Both the position numbers and the translations under genes were made by a program. A DNA stretch of 64,000 bases from Dyella silvae (lineage in GTDB: Bacteria; Pseudomonadota; Gammaproteobacteria; Xanthomonadales; Rhodanobacteraceae), in the NCBI RefSeq assembly GCF_026421305.1, contig NZ_JAPJBQ010000003.1, positions 434,001-498,000 on the forward strand. The letters run 5' to 3'. Below, in pieces: positions 1 to 9,940 of the stretch. Below the pieces are notes generated by a model. It was not told the DNA's origin. It saw only the letters and a program-made list of their open reading frames with translations, and did no database searches. Each line of letters starts with the position of its first letter. Position 1 is the first letter of the stretch.

Positions 1-1363
1 GATCGCCAGCCGCATGTCCCTGACGGTCGTTGAGGATCTTGAAGTGATCCAGGTCGAGAAACAGCAGCGCAATCGGTTGCGTACCGCCGCTGGCAAGCAC
101 CTTGCCCACTGCCTCGGACCAGGCCCGGCGGTTCAGGACACTGGTGAGTGCATCGTGGTCGGCAAGTCCCTGCACCAGATCACGATCGCGGCGCATGCTC
201 AGTGCGCGGTCGGCCAGGCCCAGTGACAGCACGATGGCTTCAAACGCGCCGGCGGCAAGGCATGCATCGCTGAGCCAGGTGACATCGGGCAGCGTGCCGT
301 TCACCTGACTGCTGGAGAGCGCCGTCAGTGCGAGCAGTGGCGTCCAGCCTGCCAGGAAGAAGCCGGCAGGCCTGGAACCGCGTATCGCCGCTGCCACCGC
401 CGCCCCCAGCAACAGCAAGGTGCCAAACACCAGCAACGGACCAATCAACACCTGCGCGGTCTGTTGCAGCACGGAAATCTGGCAATTGCGCAGCAGCACC
501 ACCAGCAGCATGCCGACCGCCAGTGCAATCGTGGGTGCATGCAGCGACGGTGCGTAGCGCGGCAATTCGCAGAAGTGAGCGACGAACATCGCTGCGAACG
601 CCAGCGACATCGCCATGGCGGATGCACTGAGCAGCGTGGCGGACCCGGCCAGCCAGCGCATCTCCAGCGGATGAAACACGTAGCCGGTCTGAATACCCAG
701 TATCAATGCATAGCAAAGTACATAGCCGGCATACCAGGCAAAGGTACTGTCGCGCAGCAGTATCGCCAGACACAGCGCCATCAACGACATCGCCACCATG
801 GTGGCGAAACAGGCGCTGGCAAAGGCAAGCCATTGCGCATCGGACTGCAGGTATTCATGCCATGTCTGCAGTTGGAAGCTGACGGGAGACGCACGCTCCG
901 GAACCGGCTCGAAGCGAAGAAGCACGGGCGTAGAGGCGGGCGTGTCGGCGGTGATGCGATAGGCCAGGCGACCGTGGCCGTGAGCATTGGCACTGAAGTC
1001 ATCCAGCGAGAGGGTGATGGGCGTACCGTCCGCACGGAACATGCTCACCGCGGTCAGCGGGGGCGGATAGATCACCAGCACTCGCTCTTCGCTCACCCGC
1101 GGAGGCTGCGGTTGCAGCACCACCCACGTGCCCGTGCCCTGCGTAGAGAAACGCTGCAGCAGATTCGGATCAAAGGTGGTGAGTTCGCCGCGGCGATAGG
1201 CATCCAACACAAACTGCGGCGTGTCGCCGGGTTGCGCTTCGCGCACGGCGCCGGTGAGGGGTGTGCTGGCATGCGCCGAAAGGACGAGCAACACCATGGC
1301 AAGGATGCCAAGCACCCATCGCCAATGGCTCCACGCCGCTGTCGAAGCGACTCGCCCGCTCAT
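1..1363 (-). CDS. 7TM-DISM diguanylate cyclase (GGDEF), 3' end cut by window edge
   Basis: An open frame of 454 codons runs from ATG at 1363 off the left edge. A hydrophobic N-terminus (about residues 14-32) ending in AHA looks like a signal peptide. It is followed by a periplasmic 7TMR-DISMED2-like domain (about 40-180) and seven or so membrane segments (about 190-375). The visible end, residues 437-454, reads DLDHFKILND then QGHAAGD, the first metal-binding strand of a GGDEF domain. The GGEEF signature itself lies outside the window, so cyclase activity is inferred. Expected role: an inner-membrane sensor that makes cyclic di-GMP in response to a periplasmic ligand. It stands alone and is divergent from the FMN reductase gene. 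Confidence 0.85.
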   Translation of the reverse strand, partial: MSGRVASTAAWSHWRWVLGILAMVLLVLSAHASTPLTGAVREAQPGDTPQFVLDAYRRGELTTFDPNLLQRFSTQGTGTWVVLQPQPPRVSEERVLVIYPPPLTAVSMFRADGTPITLSLDDFSANAHGHGRLAYRITADTPASTPVLLRFEPVPERASPVSFQLQTWHEYLQSDAQWLAFASACFATMVAMSLMALCLAILLRDSTFAWYAGYVLCYALILGIQTGYVFHPLEMRWLAGSATLLSASAMAMSLAFAAMFVAHFCELPRYAPSLHAPTIALAVGMLLVVLLRNCQISVLQQTAQVLIGPLLVFGTLLLLGAAVAAAIRGSRPAGFFLAGWTPLLALTALSSSQVNGTLPDVTWLSDACLAAGAFEAIVLSLGLADRALSMRRDRDLVQGLADHDALTSVLNRRAWSEAVGKVLASGGTQPIALLFLDLDHFKILNDRQGHAAGD

Positions 1364-1673
1364 GCATTGATCCCCTGTTACGACACACCTCGTTCCCGCA
1401 GGTAGTGCATCTTTCCAAGGCTGTTCCGGTTATCCCTGTGGAGAAAACCCCGCGGTACCGGTGGCGCGGAGAGGGCCTCATCCTTGTGCGTGCAGGGCGC
1501 TCGTTCTGCGCCGGCCCCTCTGACATCAAAGCGATATGGATGGCTCTACAACAGCATGCCACAAGCGCGAGCGCTGCGTAGGCGCGTCCTCACGCGGGTT
1601 TAACGATTATCGCTGCCATGCTGTATGTCTTAAGGCATATATCCCGTATCCCCACCCCCAGGAGAGCACGTGT
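1364..1673. other. Intergenic region between divergent genes
   Basis: About 310 bases separate the diguanylate cyclase start from the FMN reductase start and must hold both promoters. No structured repeat or small gene could be recognised. A purine-rich AGGAGAG at 1660-1666 is the ribosome binding site of the reductase. Confidence 0.5.
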
Positions 1674-2231
1674 ATGAGCAAGATTCGTGTGGCCGTACTG
1701 ATTGGCAGCCTGCGCAAGGATTCCTTCAACCGCCAGCTGGCGCACGCCGTGGAGCAACTGGCGCCCGCCGATTTCAGCTTCGAACACCTTCGCATCGATA
1801 ACCTGCCGTTGTACGACCAGGACTTCGACGGGGATTACCCCGATGAATGCAAACGCCTCAAACAGGAAGTGGCTGCCGCCGATGCGCTGCTGTTCGTGAC
1901 GCCTGAATACAACCGCTCCATGCCCGGTGTGCTGAAGAACGCGATCGACATCGCTTCGCGCCCTTGGGGCACCAATTCCTTTGCGGGCAAGCCGGGCGCA
2001 GTCATTGGCATGTCAGTGGGTGCCACGGGTACCGCGCTGGCGCAGCAGCATCTGCGTAATGTGCTGGCCTACCTGGACGTGCCGACCCTGGGGCAGCCGG
2101 AGGTATTCATGCAGCACAGGGAAGGCACGTTCGATGCCGAAGGGCATATCGGCCACGAGAGCACGAGGAAATTCTTGCAGGGATTTGTGGACCGGTATGT
2201 GGCGTGGGTGAAGCTGAACCTCAAGAAGTAA
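1674..2231 (+). CDS. NAD(P)H-dependent FMN reductase (flavodoxin-like fold)
   Basis: A 185-residue protein of the NADPH-dependent FMN reductase family (ChrR/YieF, azoreductase-like). The N-terminal phosphate-binding loop GSLRKDSFNRQLA (about residues 11-23) and the central TPEYNRSMPGVLKNAID (about 80-96) are the family's FMN-contacting motifs. These enzymes reduce FMN, quinones, chromate or azo compounds in the cytoplasm; the substrate here cannot be told. The ATG at 1674 is chosen over the upstream in-frame start because AGGAGAG sits 8 bases before it and the product then begins directly with the beta strand. It is monocistronic, converging on ppk. Confidence 0.9.
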   Translation: MSKIRVAVLIGSLRKDSFNRQLAHAVEQLAPADFSFEHLRIDNLPLYDQDFDGDYPDECKRLKQEVAAADALLFVTPEYNRSMPGVLKNAIDIASRPWGTNSFAGKPGAVIGMSVGATGTALAQQHLRNVLAYLDVPTLGQPEVFMQHREGTFDAEGHIGHESTRKFLQGFVDRYVAWVKLNLKK

Positions 2232-2257
2232 GTTCAGCCTCAACAGGGAGCGGAGTC

Positions 2258-4444
2258 TCAGGCCTCCGTTCCCGCGCCTGTCCCACACAACTTCTCAAGC
2301 AACTGTAGCTGCACATTGCGCACGTTCGGACTGGTGGAGGGATGGGTGCGTACATAGCGGCCGTCGGGATGCAGCAGCCACGCGCAGGAGTTGTCGGTCA
2401 GATACAGCTCCAGCTCTTTCTTCAGGCGGTTCTGCAGCTTCTTGCCTTCCACCGGGAAGCCGGTTTCCACGCGACGATCCAGGTTGCGCTCCATCAGATC
2501 CGCGCTGGCCAGATAGAACTGCTCATCGCCGTTGTTATGGAACCAGTACACGCGGCTGTGTTCCAGGAAGCGACCCACAATCGAGCGCACGCGAATGTTG
2601 TGCGATACGCCCGGCACGCCGGGGCGCAGACAACACATGCCGCGCACGATCAGGTCGATCTTCACGCCCGCGATGCTCGCCTTGTACAGCGCGCGGATCA
2701 TCTTGGCGTCGGTGATGGCGTTGACCTTGATGATGATCTGCGCCGGCCGTCCGGCCGTTGCGTGCGCGGTTTCGCGCGTGATCATTTCCAGCAGCGTCTT
2801 CTTGAGGGTGAAGGGCGCATGCAGCAGCTTCTTCATCTGCAGCAGCTTGCCCATGCCGGTCAGCTGGCTGAAGAGCTTGTGCACGTCCTCGCACAGCGCC
2901 GCATCGGAGGTGAGCAGGCTGTAGTCGGTGTAGAGACGTGCGTTGCCGGTGTGGTAATTGCCGGTGCCGAGATGCGCATAACGCACCAGCTCGTCACCTT
3001 CACGGCGCTGGATAAGCATCAGCTTGGCATGCGTTTTCACACCTACCACGCCGTAAATCACCATCGCGCCAGCCTGCTGCAGGCGTGAGGCGAGCGTCAG
3101 GTTCGACTCTTCGTCGAAGCGCGCGCGCAGCTCGATCACCACGGTGACTTCCTTGCCCGCGCGTGCAGCGTCCACCAGCGCGTCGACGATCTCGGAGTTG
3201 GCGCCGCTGCGATAGAGCGTCTGCTTGATCGCAAGCACGCTGGTGTCTTTGGCTGCCTGGTGCAGCAGGTCTACCACCGGCGCAAACGACTCATAGGGGT
3301 GTAGCAGCAGCACGTCCTGCCGGCCGATCACCTGGAACAGGTCCTCGGCTTTCTTCAATGCCTTGGGAATGGACGGCGTGAACGACGGATATTGCAAGTC
3401 CGGGCGCTGCGTCTTGGTGATCAGCCCGAACAAGCGTGCAAGGTTTACCGGGCCGTTCACTTCGTACATTTCGGCGGCGGTGAGGCCGAACTGGCGCAGC
3501 AGGTAGTCGGTGAGTTCCGGCGGGCAATTGTCGGCCACTTCCAGACGCACCGCGTCGCCGAAACGGCGCGAATACAGCTCGCCGCGAAGCGCACGGGCGA
3601 GGTCTTCGACATCTTCCGGGTCGATGGTCAGATCGGCGTTGCGGGTCAGGCGGAACTGATAGCAGCCACGTACCGACATGCCGGGGAACAGTTCTTCGGC
3701 GTGTGCGTGGATGATCGAGGACAGCAGCACGAAGTTTTCGCCGCCTTCGCTGACATCTTCCGGCAGGCGGATCAGGCGCGGCAGTACGCGCGGCGCCGGC
3801 ACAATGGCCAGGCCCGAATCGCGCCCGAACGCATCGGTGCCTTCCAACTGCACGATGAAGTTAAGGCTCTTGTTGACCAGCAGCGGAAACGGGTGCGTGG
3901 GATCGAGGCCGATCGGCGTCACCAGCGGCGCCACTTCCTTACGAAAATAGCGGCGCACCCATAGCTTTTGTTTCTGCGACCACTCGTTGCGCCGCACGAT
4001 GCGAATGCCGTGGCGTGCGAGCTCGGGCAGGATGCGGTCGTTGAGAATCGCGTACTGGCGTTCGATCTGCTTGTGCGTGATCTCGCTGATTTCGGCCAGC
4101 GCCTTGCGCGGGGCCATGCCGTCGGGGCCGACGATCTCGTGGTCGAAGGCGATCTGGCTCTTGAGGCCCGCCACGCGAATCTCGAAGAACTCGTCCATGT
4201 TGCTGGAAAAGATCAGCAGGAACTTGAGCCGCTCGAGAATCGGCTTGCGCTCGTCCAGTGCCTGTTCCAGCACGCGGATGTTGAACTGCAGCTGTGACAG
4301 CTCGCGATTGATGTAGAGATTGGCGTCATTGAGGTCGGGCGCGGCGGCGGGCGCCGGCGCAGGCGCCTCGGCGGGCATGTCGCGCACGGTCGTGCTGGTT
4401 TCGGTGTCACGGACGGCCTGGGGTCGGACGACATCGGTACTCAT
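2258..4444 (-). CDS. ppk: Polyphosphate kinase 1
   Basis: A 728-residue PPK1, which reversibly polymerises the ATP gamma-phosphate into polyphosphate. N and head domains are at about 39-360 (LYINRELSQLQFN near 43) and the two catalytic phospholipase-D-like domains follow. The phospho-acceptor His is H472 in VKTHAKLML and the second active-site His is H629 in EHSRVYWF. Their spacing of 157 equals that of E. coli H435/H592. The ATG at 4444 gives a normal length; an upstream in-frame ATG at 4543 would add 33 atypical residues. Residues 1-38 are an Ala/Pro-rich tail. No exopolyphosphatase gene is adjacent. Confidence 0.97.
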   Translation of the reverse strand: MSTDVVRPQAVRDTETSTTVRDMPAEAPAPAPAAAPDLNDANLYINRELSQLQFNIRVLEQALDERKPILERLKFLLIFSSNMDEFFEIRVAGLKSQIAFDHEIVGPDGMAPRKALAEISEITHKQIERQYAILNDRILPELARHGIRIVRRNEWSQKQKLWVRRYFRKEVAPLVTPIGLDPTHPFPLLVNKSLNFIVQLEGTDAFGRDSGLAIVPAPRVLPRLIRLPEDVSEGGENFVLLSSIIHAHAEELFPGMSVRGCYQFRLTRNADLTIDPEDVEDLARALRGELYSRRFGDAVRLEVADNCPPELTDYLLRQFGLTAAEMYEVNGPVNLARLFGLITKTQRPDLQYPSFTPSIPKALKKAEDLFQVIGRQDVLLLHPYESFAPVVDLLHQAAKDTSVLAIKQTLYRSGANSEIVDALVDAARAGKEVTVVIELRARFDEESNLTLASRLQQAGAMVIYGVVGVKTHAKLMLIQRREGDELVRYAHLGTGNYHTGNARLYTDYSLLTSDAALCEDVHKLFSQLTGMGKLLQMKKLLHAPFTLKKTLLEMITRETAHATAGRPAQIIIKVNAITDAKMIRALYKASIAGVKIDLIVRGMCCLRPGVPGVSHNIRVRSIVGRFLEHSRVYWFHNNGDEQFYLASADLMERNLDRRVETGFPVEGKKLQNRLKKELELYLTDNSCAWLLHPDGRYVRTHPSTSPNVRNVQLQLLEKLCGTGAGTEA

Positions 4445-4639
4445 CGGTTCACCGTTTGTTGGGCGGAGCGCGAGGCGGTCGCGTTTACCCGCAAGGGAGC
4501 ATAGTACGGCGCCGATAACGACCGGGCCATGGCAGCACAGCACGCAGTTCGCGCTGTCACGTCACCGACATATTGCACGTCCTGCCTGACGTAACCATGA
4601 CAATGCATGGCGCATCGTCACGATACCGTGACGCAGCAT

Positions 4640-5422
4640 TTACATCGCGGAACCCGACAGATAACGGCTGGGAGCGGCCCCGAGCACGCGTCGAAATGCG
4701 GCGGTGAAGGCACTGGGATTTCCGTAGCCAAGATCCACCGCCACCTGCGTAATCGATTCGCCATGGCCAAGACGCGTCAGCGCGGACAGCAGGCAGGCCT
4801 GCTGCCGCCACGCGGTGAAGCTCATGCCGGTTTCCTCGCGGAAGGTGCGTGTGAAATGACGCCGGCTCATGCCAGCGCGGCGTGCCATGTCGTCAATCTT
4901 CACTTCCTGCGAAGGCTGCATCAGCAATTCGCGACACAGGGCCGCCAGACGTTTCTCGTGTGGCAGCGGCGCACTCAGTGGCAGCACGGGCATGCGGCCG
5001 ATTTCGTCGACCAGCAGCGCCATCACGCGGCCATCGCGGCCGCCGAGCTCGTACTCAGCGGGGAGATCCACCGCTTCCATCAGCAGTTCGTGGAGTAGGG
5101 GAGACACCGCGATGACCTGGCAGTGCGAGGGAAGACCGGCGGCTTTGGCCACGTCGGGCGTCACGTAGGCACTGCGCGTGGAGACCTGACCGCCCATAAG
5201 CACTTCGTGGGTGACGCCGGGCGGGATCCACAGAGCCCGGCGTGGCGGCACCACCCAGCTGCCTTCGCTGGTGATGGTGGTGAGTACGCCGGTCGAGGCG
5301 TAAAGCAGCTGGCCCCGCCGATGCGAGTGCGCAGGCAGCACGTAGTGGGGCGGATAGTCGTTGCCCGTGGCGATGACATCGCGGGGCGTGTTTTCGTAGA
5401 TATCGGCGCGGGTGTTGCGCAC
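4640..5422 (-). CDS. AraC-family regulator with N-terminal cupin
   Basis: A 260-residue one-component regulator. An AraC-type cupin ligand domain spans about 15-140 (HSHRRGQLLYA, WIPPGVTHEV). Two helix-turn-helix motifs span about 160-255, ending in GYGNPSAFTAAFRRVLGAAPSRYL. The frame opens with GTG at 5422. The gene is divergent from the MFS exporter at 5552, which shares its promoter region, so it most likely controls that exporter; this is inferred from position only. Confidence 0.9.
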   Translation of the reverse strand: MRNTRADIYENTPRDVIATGNDYPPHYVLPAHSHRRGQLLYASTGVLTTITSEGSWVVPPRRALWIPPGVTHEVLMGGQVSTRSAYVTPDVAKAAGLPSHCQVIAVSPLLHELLMEAVDLPAEYELGGRDGRVMALLVDEIGRMPVLPLSAPLPHEKRLAALCRELLMQPSQEVKIDDMARRAGMSRRHFTRTFREETGMSFTAWRQQACLLSALTRLGHGESITQVAVDLGYGNPSAFTAAFRRVLGAAPSRYLSGSAM

Positions 5423-5551
5423 GGATTTGGCCCATTTTCAATAGAAGCTGACCCAATGCTGTGTGCGGGCCGGGCTCGGCCACTTTAAGGTGATGACCCT
5501 GGCGACGCAAGCTGCGACGCCGTGCCGCAGCCACCACCAACACGAGTCCCC

Positions 5552-6790
5552 ATGCAAACCCGCGTCGATGACCTGCCGCTACCTGCGGCATCCACCAGCC
5601 ATGCCGAACACGGCACCGAATTCCGCATCCTGGGGGCGATCAGCTTTTCGCACCTGCTCAACGACATGATTCAGTCGTTGATCCTGGCGATCTATCCCAT
5701 CCTCAAGAGCAACTTTGATCTCAGCTTCGCGCAGATCGGCCTGATTACGCTCACCTACCAGATCACCGCATCGCTGCTGCAGCCTGCCGTGGGCATCATC
5801 ACCGACAAGAAGCCGATGCCGTACTCGCTACCGGTGGGTATGGGCTTCAGCTTGTGCGGCCTGTTGTTGCTCGCCACCGCGCCGAACTTCGCGGTGTTGC
5901 TGGTGGCGGCGGCGCTGGTGGGTACGGGGTCGTCGGTGTTCCACCCCGAATCGTCGCGTGTGGCACGCATGGCTTCGGGCGGGCGTCATGGCCTGGCCCA
6001 GTCGCTGTTTCAGGTAGGCGGTAATGCCGGTGCTTCGTTGGGTCCGCTGCTGGCGGCGTGGATCATCGTGCCGCATGGCCGCGGAAGCGTGGCGTGGTTC
6101 TCGCTGGCGGCGCTGCTCGCCATCGTGGTGCTGCTGCAGGTGAGCCGCTGGTATCGCGATCATCACGCCGTGCGCGGCAAGGCCAAGGCGCGGCACGCGT
6201 CGTTGCTGACGTTGACGCGTGCGCAGGTGGCGTGGTCGCTGCTTGTGCTGGGCCTGCTGATTTTCTCCAAGTATTTCTATCTGGCGAGCATCAGCAGCTA
6301 TTACACGTTCTACCTGATCCACAAATTTGGCGTGTCGGTACCCAACGCGCAGACGCACCTGTTTGTGTTTCTGTTTGCCGTGGCGGCGGGCTCGTTGATC
6401 GGCGGTCCCGTGGGTGATCGCATTGGCCGCAAGTGGGTCATCTGGGCATCGATTCTCGGTGTTGCACCGTTCACGCTGTTGCTGCCGCATGCCAATCTGT
6501 TTTGGACTGGCGTGTTGACGGTGGTGATTGGCTTGATCTTGTCTTCGGCGTTTTCGGCGATTCTGGTTTATGCGCAGGAGCTGATCCCTGGGCGAGTGGG
6601 AATGATCTCCGGGCTGTTCTTTGGTTTTGCGTTTGGTATGGGTGGCATTGGTGCTGCCGTGCTTGGGCATATCGCGGATGCGCGGGGCATTGAGTATGTG
6701 TATGGGGTGTGTGCGTATTTGCCGTTGATCGGGATGATTACGGTGTTTTTGCCGGATGTTGAGAAGAAGGTGAGGGTGGGGCAGGCGTGA
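5552..6790 (+). CDS. fsr: MFS transporter, fosmidomycin resistance (Fsr) type
   Basis: A major facilitator of about 412 residues with 12 hydrophobic segments. The motifs SFSHLLNDMIQSLILAIYP near the first helix and FHPESSRVAR after helix 4 are hallmarks of the Fsr subfamily, whose members export fosmidomycin and related compounds from the inner membrane. ATG at 5552 is preferred; a GTG at 5522 would add ten Pro-rich residues. The AraC-type gene upstream and divergent is a likely regulator. Downstream lies the repeat island, with no further gene on this strand. Confidence 0.9.
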   Translation: MQTRVDDLPLPAASTSHAEHGTEFRILGAISFSHLLNDMIQSLILAIYPILKSNFDLSFAQIGLITLTYQITASLLQPAVGIITDKKPMPYSLPVGMGFSLCGLLLLATAPNFAVLLVAAALVGTGSSVFHPESSRVARMASGGRHGLAQSLFQVGGNAGASLGPLLAAWIIVPHGRGSVAWFSLAALLAIVVLLQVSRWYRDHHAVRGKAKARHASLLTLTRAQVAWSLLVLGLLIFSKYFYLASISSYYTFYLIHKFGVSVPNAQTHLFVFLFAVAAGSLIGGPVGDRIGRKWVIWASILGVAPFTLLLPHANLFWTGVLTVVIGLILSSAFSAILVYAQELIPGRVGMISGLFFGFAFGMGGIGAAVLGHIADARGIEYVYGVCAYLPLIGMITVFLPDVEKKVRVGQA

Positions 6791-6809
6791 GGCCTGCACG
6801 CTCTTAGCT

Positions 6810-7823
6810 CCCTCTCCCCTTCGGGGAGAGGGTTGGGGTGAGGGGCGGGTGCTCGCGGTAACGTTCATTCCCCTCACCGTCATCCCAACGAAGGCTGGAA
6901 GCGCTTCACAACAGCCGAAGGCTGGTCATCCAGTGACTTTGCTCTTTCGCCGTCACGTAGCGATACCGCGACCTGGCTCGCCTGCGGCGGGCTTCCGAAC
7001 CGCTGCCGCGGTCCGGGTCACTTCTCTTTGCGTGGCCAAAGAGAAGTAACCAAGAGAAAGGCCACCCCGATGGCGCGCCTTCCGGGCTTGCAGCCCGGAA
7101 GGTTCGCGGGCGGGTTACGGGGTTTTTCGACAGGACATCCCTGTCCTGTCGAAAAACTGGCCGGCATCCTTGCCGGCCACCCTGCGGGCTGATCCTCCAC
7201 CCGCCCGCCGCGCCATAGGGGCCCGGAGGTCAAGAGCGAAAGCCAGAGCCAGAGCCAGAGCGGCGCGCGACGCGCGCCAGAAGCAGAGTTCGTGATTTCT
7301 CCATGCCCATGGGTTCCCTGTAGGAGCGCACTTGTGCGCGACCGCCGCGTCCCGTCATTGCCGCTCCGTAGGCCGGTCGCGCACAAGTGGGCTCCTACAG
7401 AAAAAAGCACGCGATATGAGGTGATGCGATGTGCCGCGCCAGCGGCACGAGCCGTGCGCTTTTGATCTGCGGGGCCCCTGTGCGGCGGTGAGGGTTGGAC
7501 GATCAGGCCCGCAGGGGGATCGGCATGGATGCCGATCCCTTTTCGTCAGGGCAGGAAGCCCTGTCGAAAAGCCCGGCCAACCCTCACGGACTTGCCGGGC
7601 CATAAGGCCCGGCAAGCGCCAAGCGGGGTGCCTTTTCTCTTGGTTACTTCTCTTTGGGCAAGCAAAGAGAAGTGACCCGGCGATCGGCAGATCGTCGGAA
7701 GCCCGCCGCAGGCGAGCCAGGTCGCGAAGTAGCCACAGAAGGGCAAAACACAAAGCTGACAGATAGAAACGTTACCGCGAGCACCCGCCCCTCACCCCAA
7801 CCCTCTCCCCGGAGGGGAGAGGG
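6810..7823. repeat. Nested inverted-repeat island, no gene
   Basis: A 1-kb non-coding block between fsr and murB. The outer arms 6810-6865 and 7768-7823 are near-perfect inverted copies, each itself a CCTCTCCCC/GGGGAGAGG hairpin. The inner arms 6971-7068 and 7624-7722 are also inverted copies and contain CTTCTCTTTG and CAAAGAGAAG. A 16-bp-stem hairpin occupies 7122-7157 (loop TCCC), with smaller palindromes at 7080-7100, 7160-7176 and 7518-7540. Open frames inside are by-products of the repeats. Islands of this kind are common between genes in Xanthomonadales and pseudomonads. Confidence 0.85.
7319..7400. repeat. REP-like palindrome doublet
   Basis: TGTAGGAGCGCACTTGTGCG at the left and its inverted counterpart ending GTGGGCTCCTACAG at the right face each other across about 36 bases. 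This is the GTAGGAGC-type REP doublet widespread in pseudomonads and Xanthomonadales, usually mobilised by RAYT-like transposases. None is encoded in the window. A diverged doublet of the same type lies inside ccmH. Confidence 0.8.
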
Positions 7824-7870
7824 AGTTGAAGGCGCGCCGCCCGCGACTGAGGGCGCAAGCACAACCCCTA

Positions 7871-8911
7871 TCAGATAACGACGGGCTCCGGCTCCAACCG
7901 CACCCCAAACTTCACCCGCACACCTTCAATCACGCGTTGCGCAAACGCCCACAGCTCCGCGCCAGTCGCGTGCCCATGATTCACCAACACCAACGCATGC
8001 CGATTGGAGATGCCAGCATCGCCTTCACGCATCCCCTTAAATCCACTGCTTTCGATTAACCATGCAGCGGACAGTTTCCAGCGCCCATCACTGCCCACCC
8101 ACGACACCAGCTCCGGATGCTCGCGTTTGAGTGCCTCGCCAACGGAGGCATCGACGATGGGATTCTTGAAGAAACTGCCTGCGTTACCGATCACCGCCGG
8201 ATCGGGCAACTTTCGCGTGCGCAGATGCACCACGGCTTCCGCAACATGGAAAGGCGCGGGCTTGGCGATGCCCATGCGATCCAGCTCCTCGCGAATCCCC
8301 GCGTAGTCCATGCGAAGCTCGCGCGTACGAGGCAAAGCGAAGCGGACGGCCGTAACGATGTAGCGCCCAGGCTGATGCTTGAAGACGGAATCGCGATAGG
8401 CGAACGCACATGCTGCGCGATCGAGCGTTGCGACGCGACGCTCCTGCGTGTCCCACGCCTCCACGCTCTCGATGAACTCAGCGACTTCAGTGCCATAGGC
8501 GCCAATGTTCTGGATGGGGGCAGCGCCAACGGTGCCGGGAATCAGAATGAGATTCTCCAGACCGGCGAATCCCTGGCCGAGCGTCCAGCGCACGAAGTCG
8601 TCCCAGCGCTCGCCAGCGGCGACGGCGATGCGCGCGACTTCGCCATCCTGTTCCACCTGCACGCCACGGGTGGCCATGGCCAGCACAGTGCCGTCGAAGT
8701 CGCCGGTAAGCAGCAGGTTGCTGCCTTCGCCCAATACCAGCAACTTGCCGTTGCGAACGGCGGGGAAGTCCAGCAGTTCCGGGAGTTTCGATGCGTCGTG
8801 CACTTCGGCAAGCAACCTGGCGCGCGCATCGACACGCAAGGTGTTGCGCGTCCCCATCGGGGCGTTCTCGATCAGCGTGTAGCCGCCCATATCGATGCGC
8901 TCAACCGCCAT
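7871..8911 (-). CDS. murB: UDP-N-acetylenolpyruvoylglucosamine reductase
   Basis: A 346-residue MurB of the E. coli type (type I), the NADPH- and FAD-dependent enzyme that completes UDP-N-acetylmuramate for peptidoglycan. FAD-contacting motifs GEGSNLLL (61-68) and [17 protein letters not shown] (124-140) are present. So are the catalytic Ser in [10 protein letters not shown] (about 246) and the C-terminal acidic pair (E340/E342). ATG at 8911 is chosen: it overlaps the pyrD stop by 11 bases, whereas the longest frame would overlap further. It is the last gene of the leftward group from 11812. Confidence 0.97.
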   Translation of the reverse strand: MAVERIDMGGYTLIENAPMGTRNTLRVDARARLLAEVHDASKLPELLDFPAVRNGKLLVLGEGSNLLLTGDFDGTVLAMATRGVQVEQDGEVARIAVAAGERWDDFVRWTLGQGFAGLENLILIPGTVGAAPIQNIGAYGTEVAEFIESVEAWDTQERRVATLDRAACAFAYRDSVFKHQPGRYIVTAVRFALPRTRELRMDYAGIREELDRMGIAKPAPFHVAEAVVHLRTRKLPDPAVIGNAGSFFKNPIVDASVGEALKREHPELVSWVGSDGRWKLSAAWLIESSGFKGMREGDAGISNRHALVLVNHGHATGAELWAFAQRVIEGVRVKFGVRLEPEPVVI

Positions 8912-9938
8912 GGGTGTCTTCCCGCTGGCGGCGGATCTCATCTACGCACTCTGCAACCAGCGCCGGGCCGCGGTAGACCATGCCCGAGTAGATCTGCACC
9001 AGCGAGGCGCCTGCGTCGATTTTCTCGGCGGCGTCGCTGCCATCGAGAATGCCACCCACGCCAATGATGTCGAGCTGGTTGCCCACGCGCTTGCGCATGC
9101 CGCGCAGCACGGCGGTGGAGCGGGCAAACAGCGGTTTGCCAGACAGTCCGCCGGTTTCATTGCCATGCGGGTCGCTGGCCACGGCAGAGTGATCGATGGT
9201 GGTGTTGGTGCAGATCACGCCGTCGACCTTCGCTGCCATCAGGACTTCTGCGATGGCGTCGAGTTCGGTTTCGCTGAGGTCTGGCGCGATCTTCAGCAGC
9301 ATCGGCTTGCGTGCGCCGCTTTGCGAGCCGAGACGCTCCTGCGCTTCACGCAGCGTCTCGATGAAGCGGCGCAGGGTGGCCTCCTCCTGCAGATCGCGCA
9401 GGCCCTGCGTGTTGGGCGAGGAGATGTTCACCGTGATGTAGCTGGCGAGCGCATACACGCGCTCAAGGCAGAACAGGTAATCGTCCACGGCCTTTTCGTT
9501 GGGCGTGTCTTTGTTCTTGCCGATGTTGATGCCGAGCACGCCGCGATAGCTGGACTGCTGCACGTTGCGAACAAGCGCGTCGACGCCGGCATTGTTGAAG
9601 CCGAGACGGTTGATCACCGCCTCGTGGCGCGGCAGTCGGAACATACGCGGCTTGTCGTTGCCCGGCTGCGGCCGCGGCGTGGTGGTGCCGACTTCGATAA
9701 AGCCGAAGCCAAGCGCTCCCAGGCCGTCGAGGTGGTCGGCGTTTTTGTCCAGTCCGGCCGCCAGACCCACCGGGTTCGGAAAGCGGATGCCAAAGGCCGT
9801 GGTCGGCAATTCCGCGGGCGGCTTGGCGATCAGGTGGGAGAAGTTGCTGCGTTGGGCAACGTCGAGCCCGTATAGGGTGAGGCCATGGGCTGTTTCGGCG
9901 TCGAGCGCGAACAGCAAGGGACGGATCAGATCGTACAT
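8901..9938 (-). CDS. pyrD: Dihydroorotate dehydrogenase (quinone), class 2
   Basis: A 345-residue class 2 dihydroorotate dehydrogenase, which oxidises dihydroorotate to orotate with electrons passed to quinone (pyrimidine synthesis, inner membrane face). The N-terminal amphipathic helix ([15 protein letters not shown]) is the quinone and membrane segment. Also visible are [18 protein letters not shown] and [14 protein letters not shown] with the catalytic Ser typical of class 2. The start ATG at 9938 directly follows the stop of the upstream methyltransferase gene, and the 3' end overlaps murB. Confidence 0.97.
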   Translation of the reverse strand: MYDLIRPLLFALDAETAHGLTLYGLDVAQRSNFSHLIAKPPAELPTTAFGIRFPNPVGLAAGLDKNADHLDGLGALGFGFIEVGTTTPRPQPGNDKPRMFRLPRHEAVINRLGFNNAGVDALVRNVQQSSYRGVLGINIGKNKDTPNEKAVDDYLFCLERVYALASYITVNISSPNTQGLRDLQEEATLRRFIETLREAQERLGSQSGARKPMLLKIAPDLSETELDAIAEVLMAAKVDGVICTNTTIDHSAVASDPHGNETGGLSGKPLFARSTAVLRGMRKRVGNQLDIIGVGGILDGSDAAEKIDAGASLVQIYSGMVYRGPALVAECVDEIRRQREDTHGG

Positions 9939-9940
9939 GC

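Noticed and set aside
464-1405. 313-codon plus-strand frame at the left edge
   Set aside because: Antisense to the 7TM-DISM/GGDEF gene, which has the coherent domain order.
5828-6883. 351-codon minus-strand frame over fsr
   Set aside because: Antisense to a clear MFS protein and extends into repeat sequence.
7018-7753. Open frames inside the repeat island (several 66-132 codons)
   Set aside because: They are created by palindromic repeats, are found on both strands and have no start signals.
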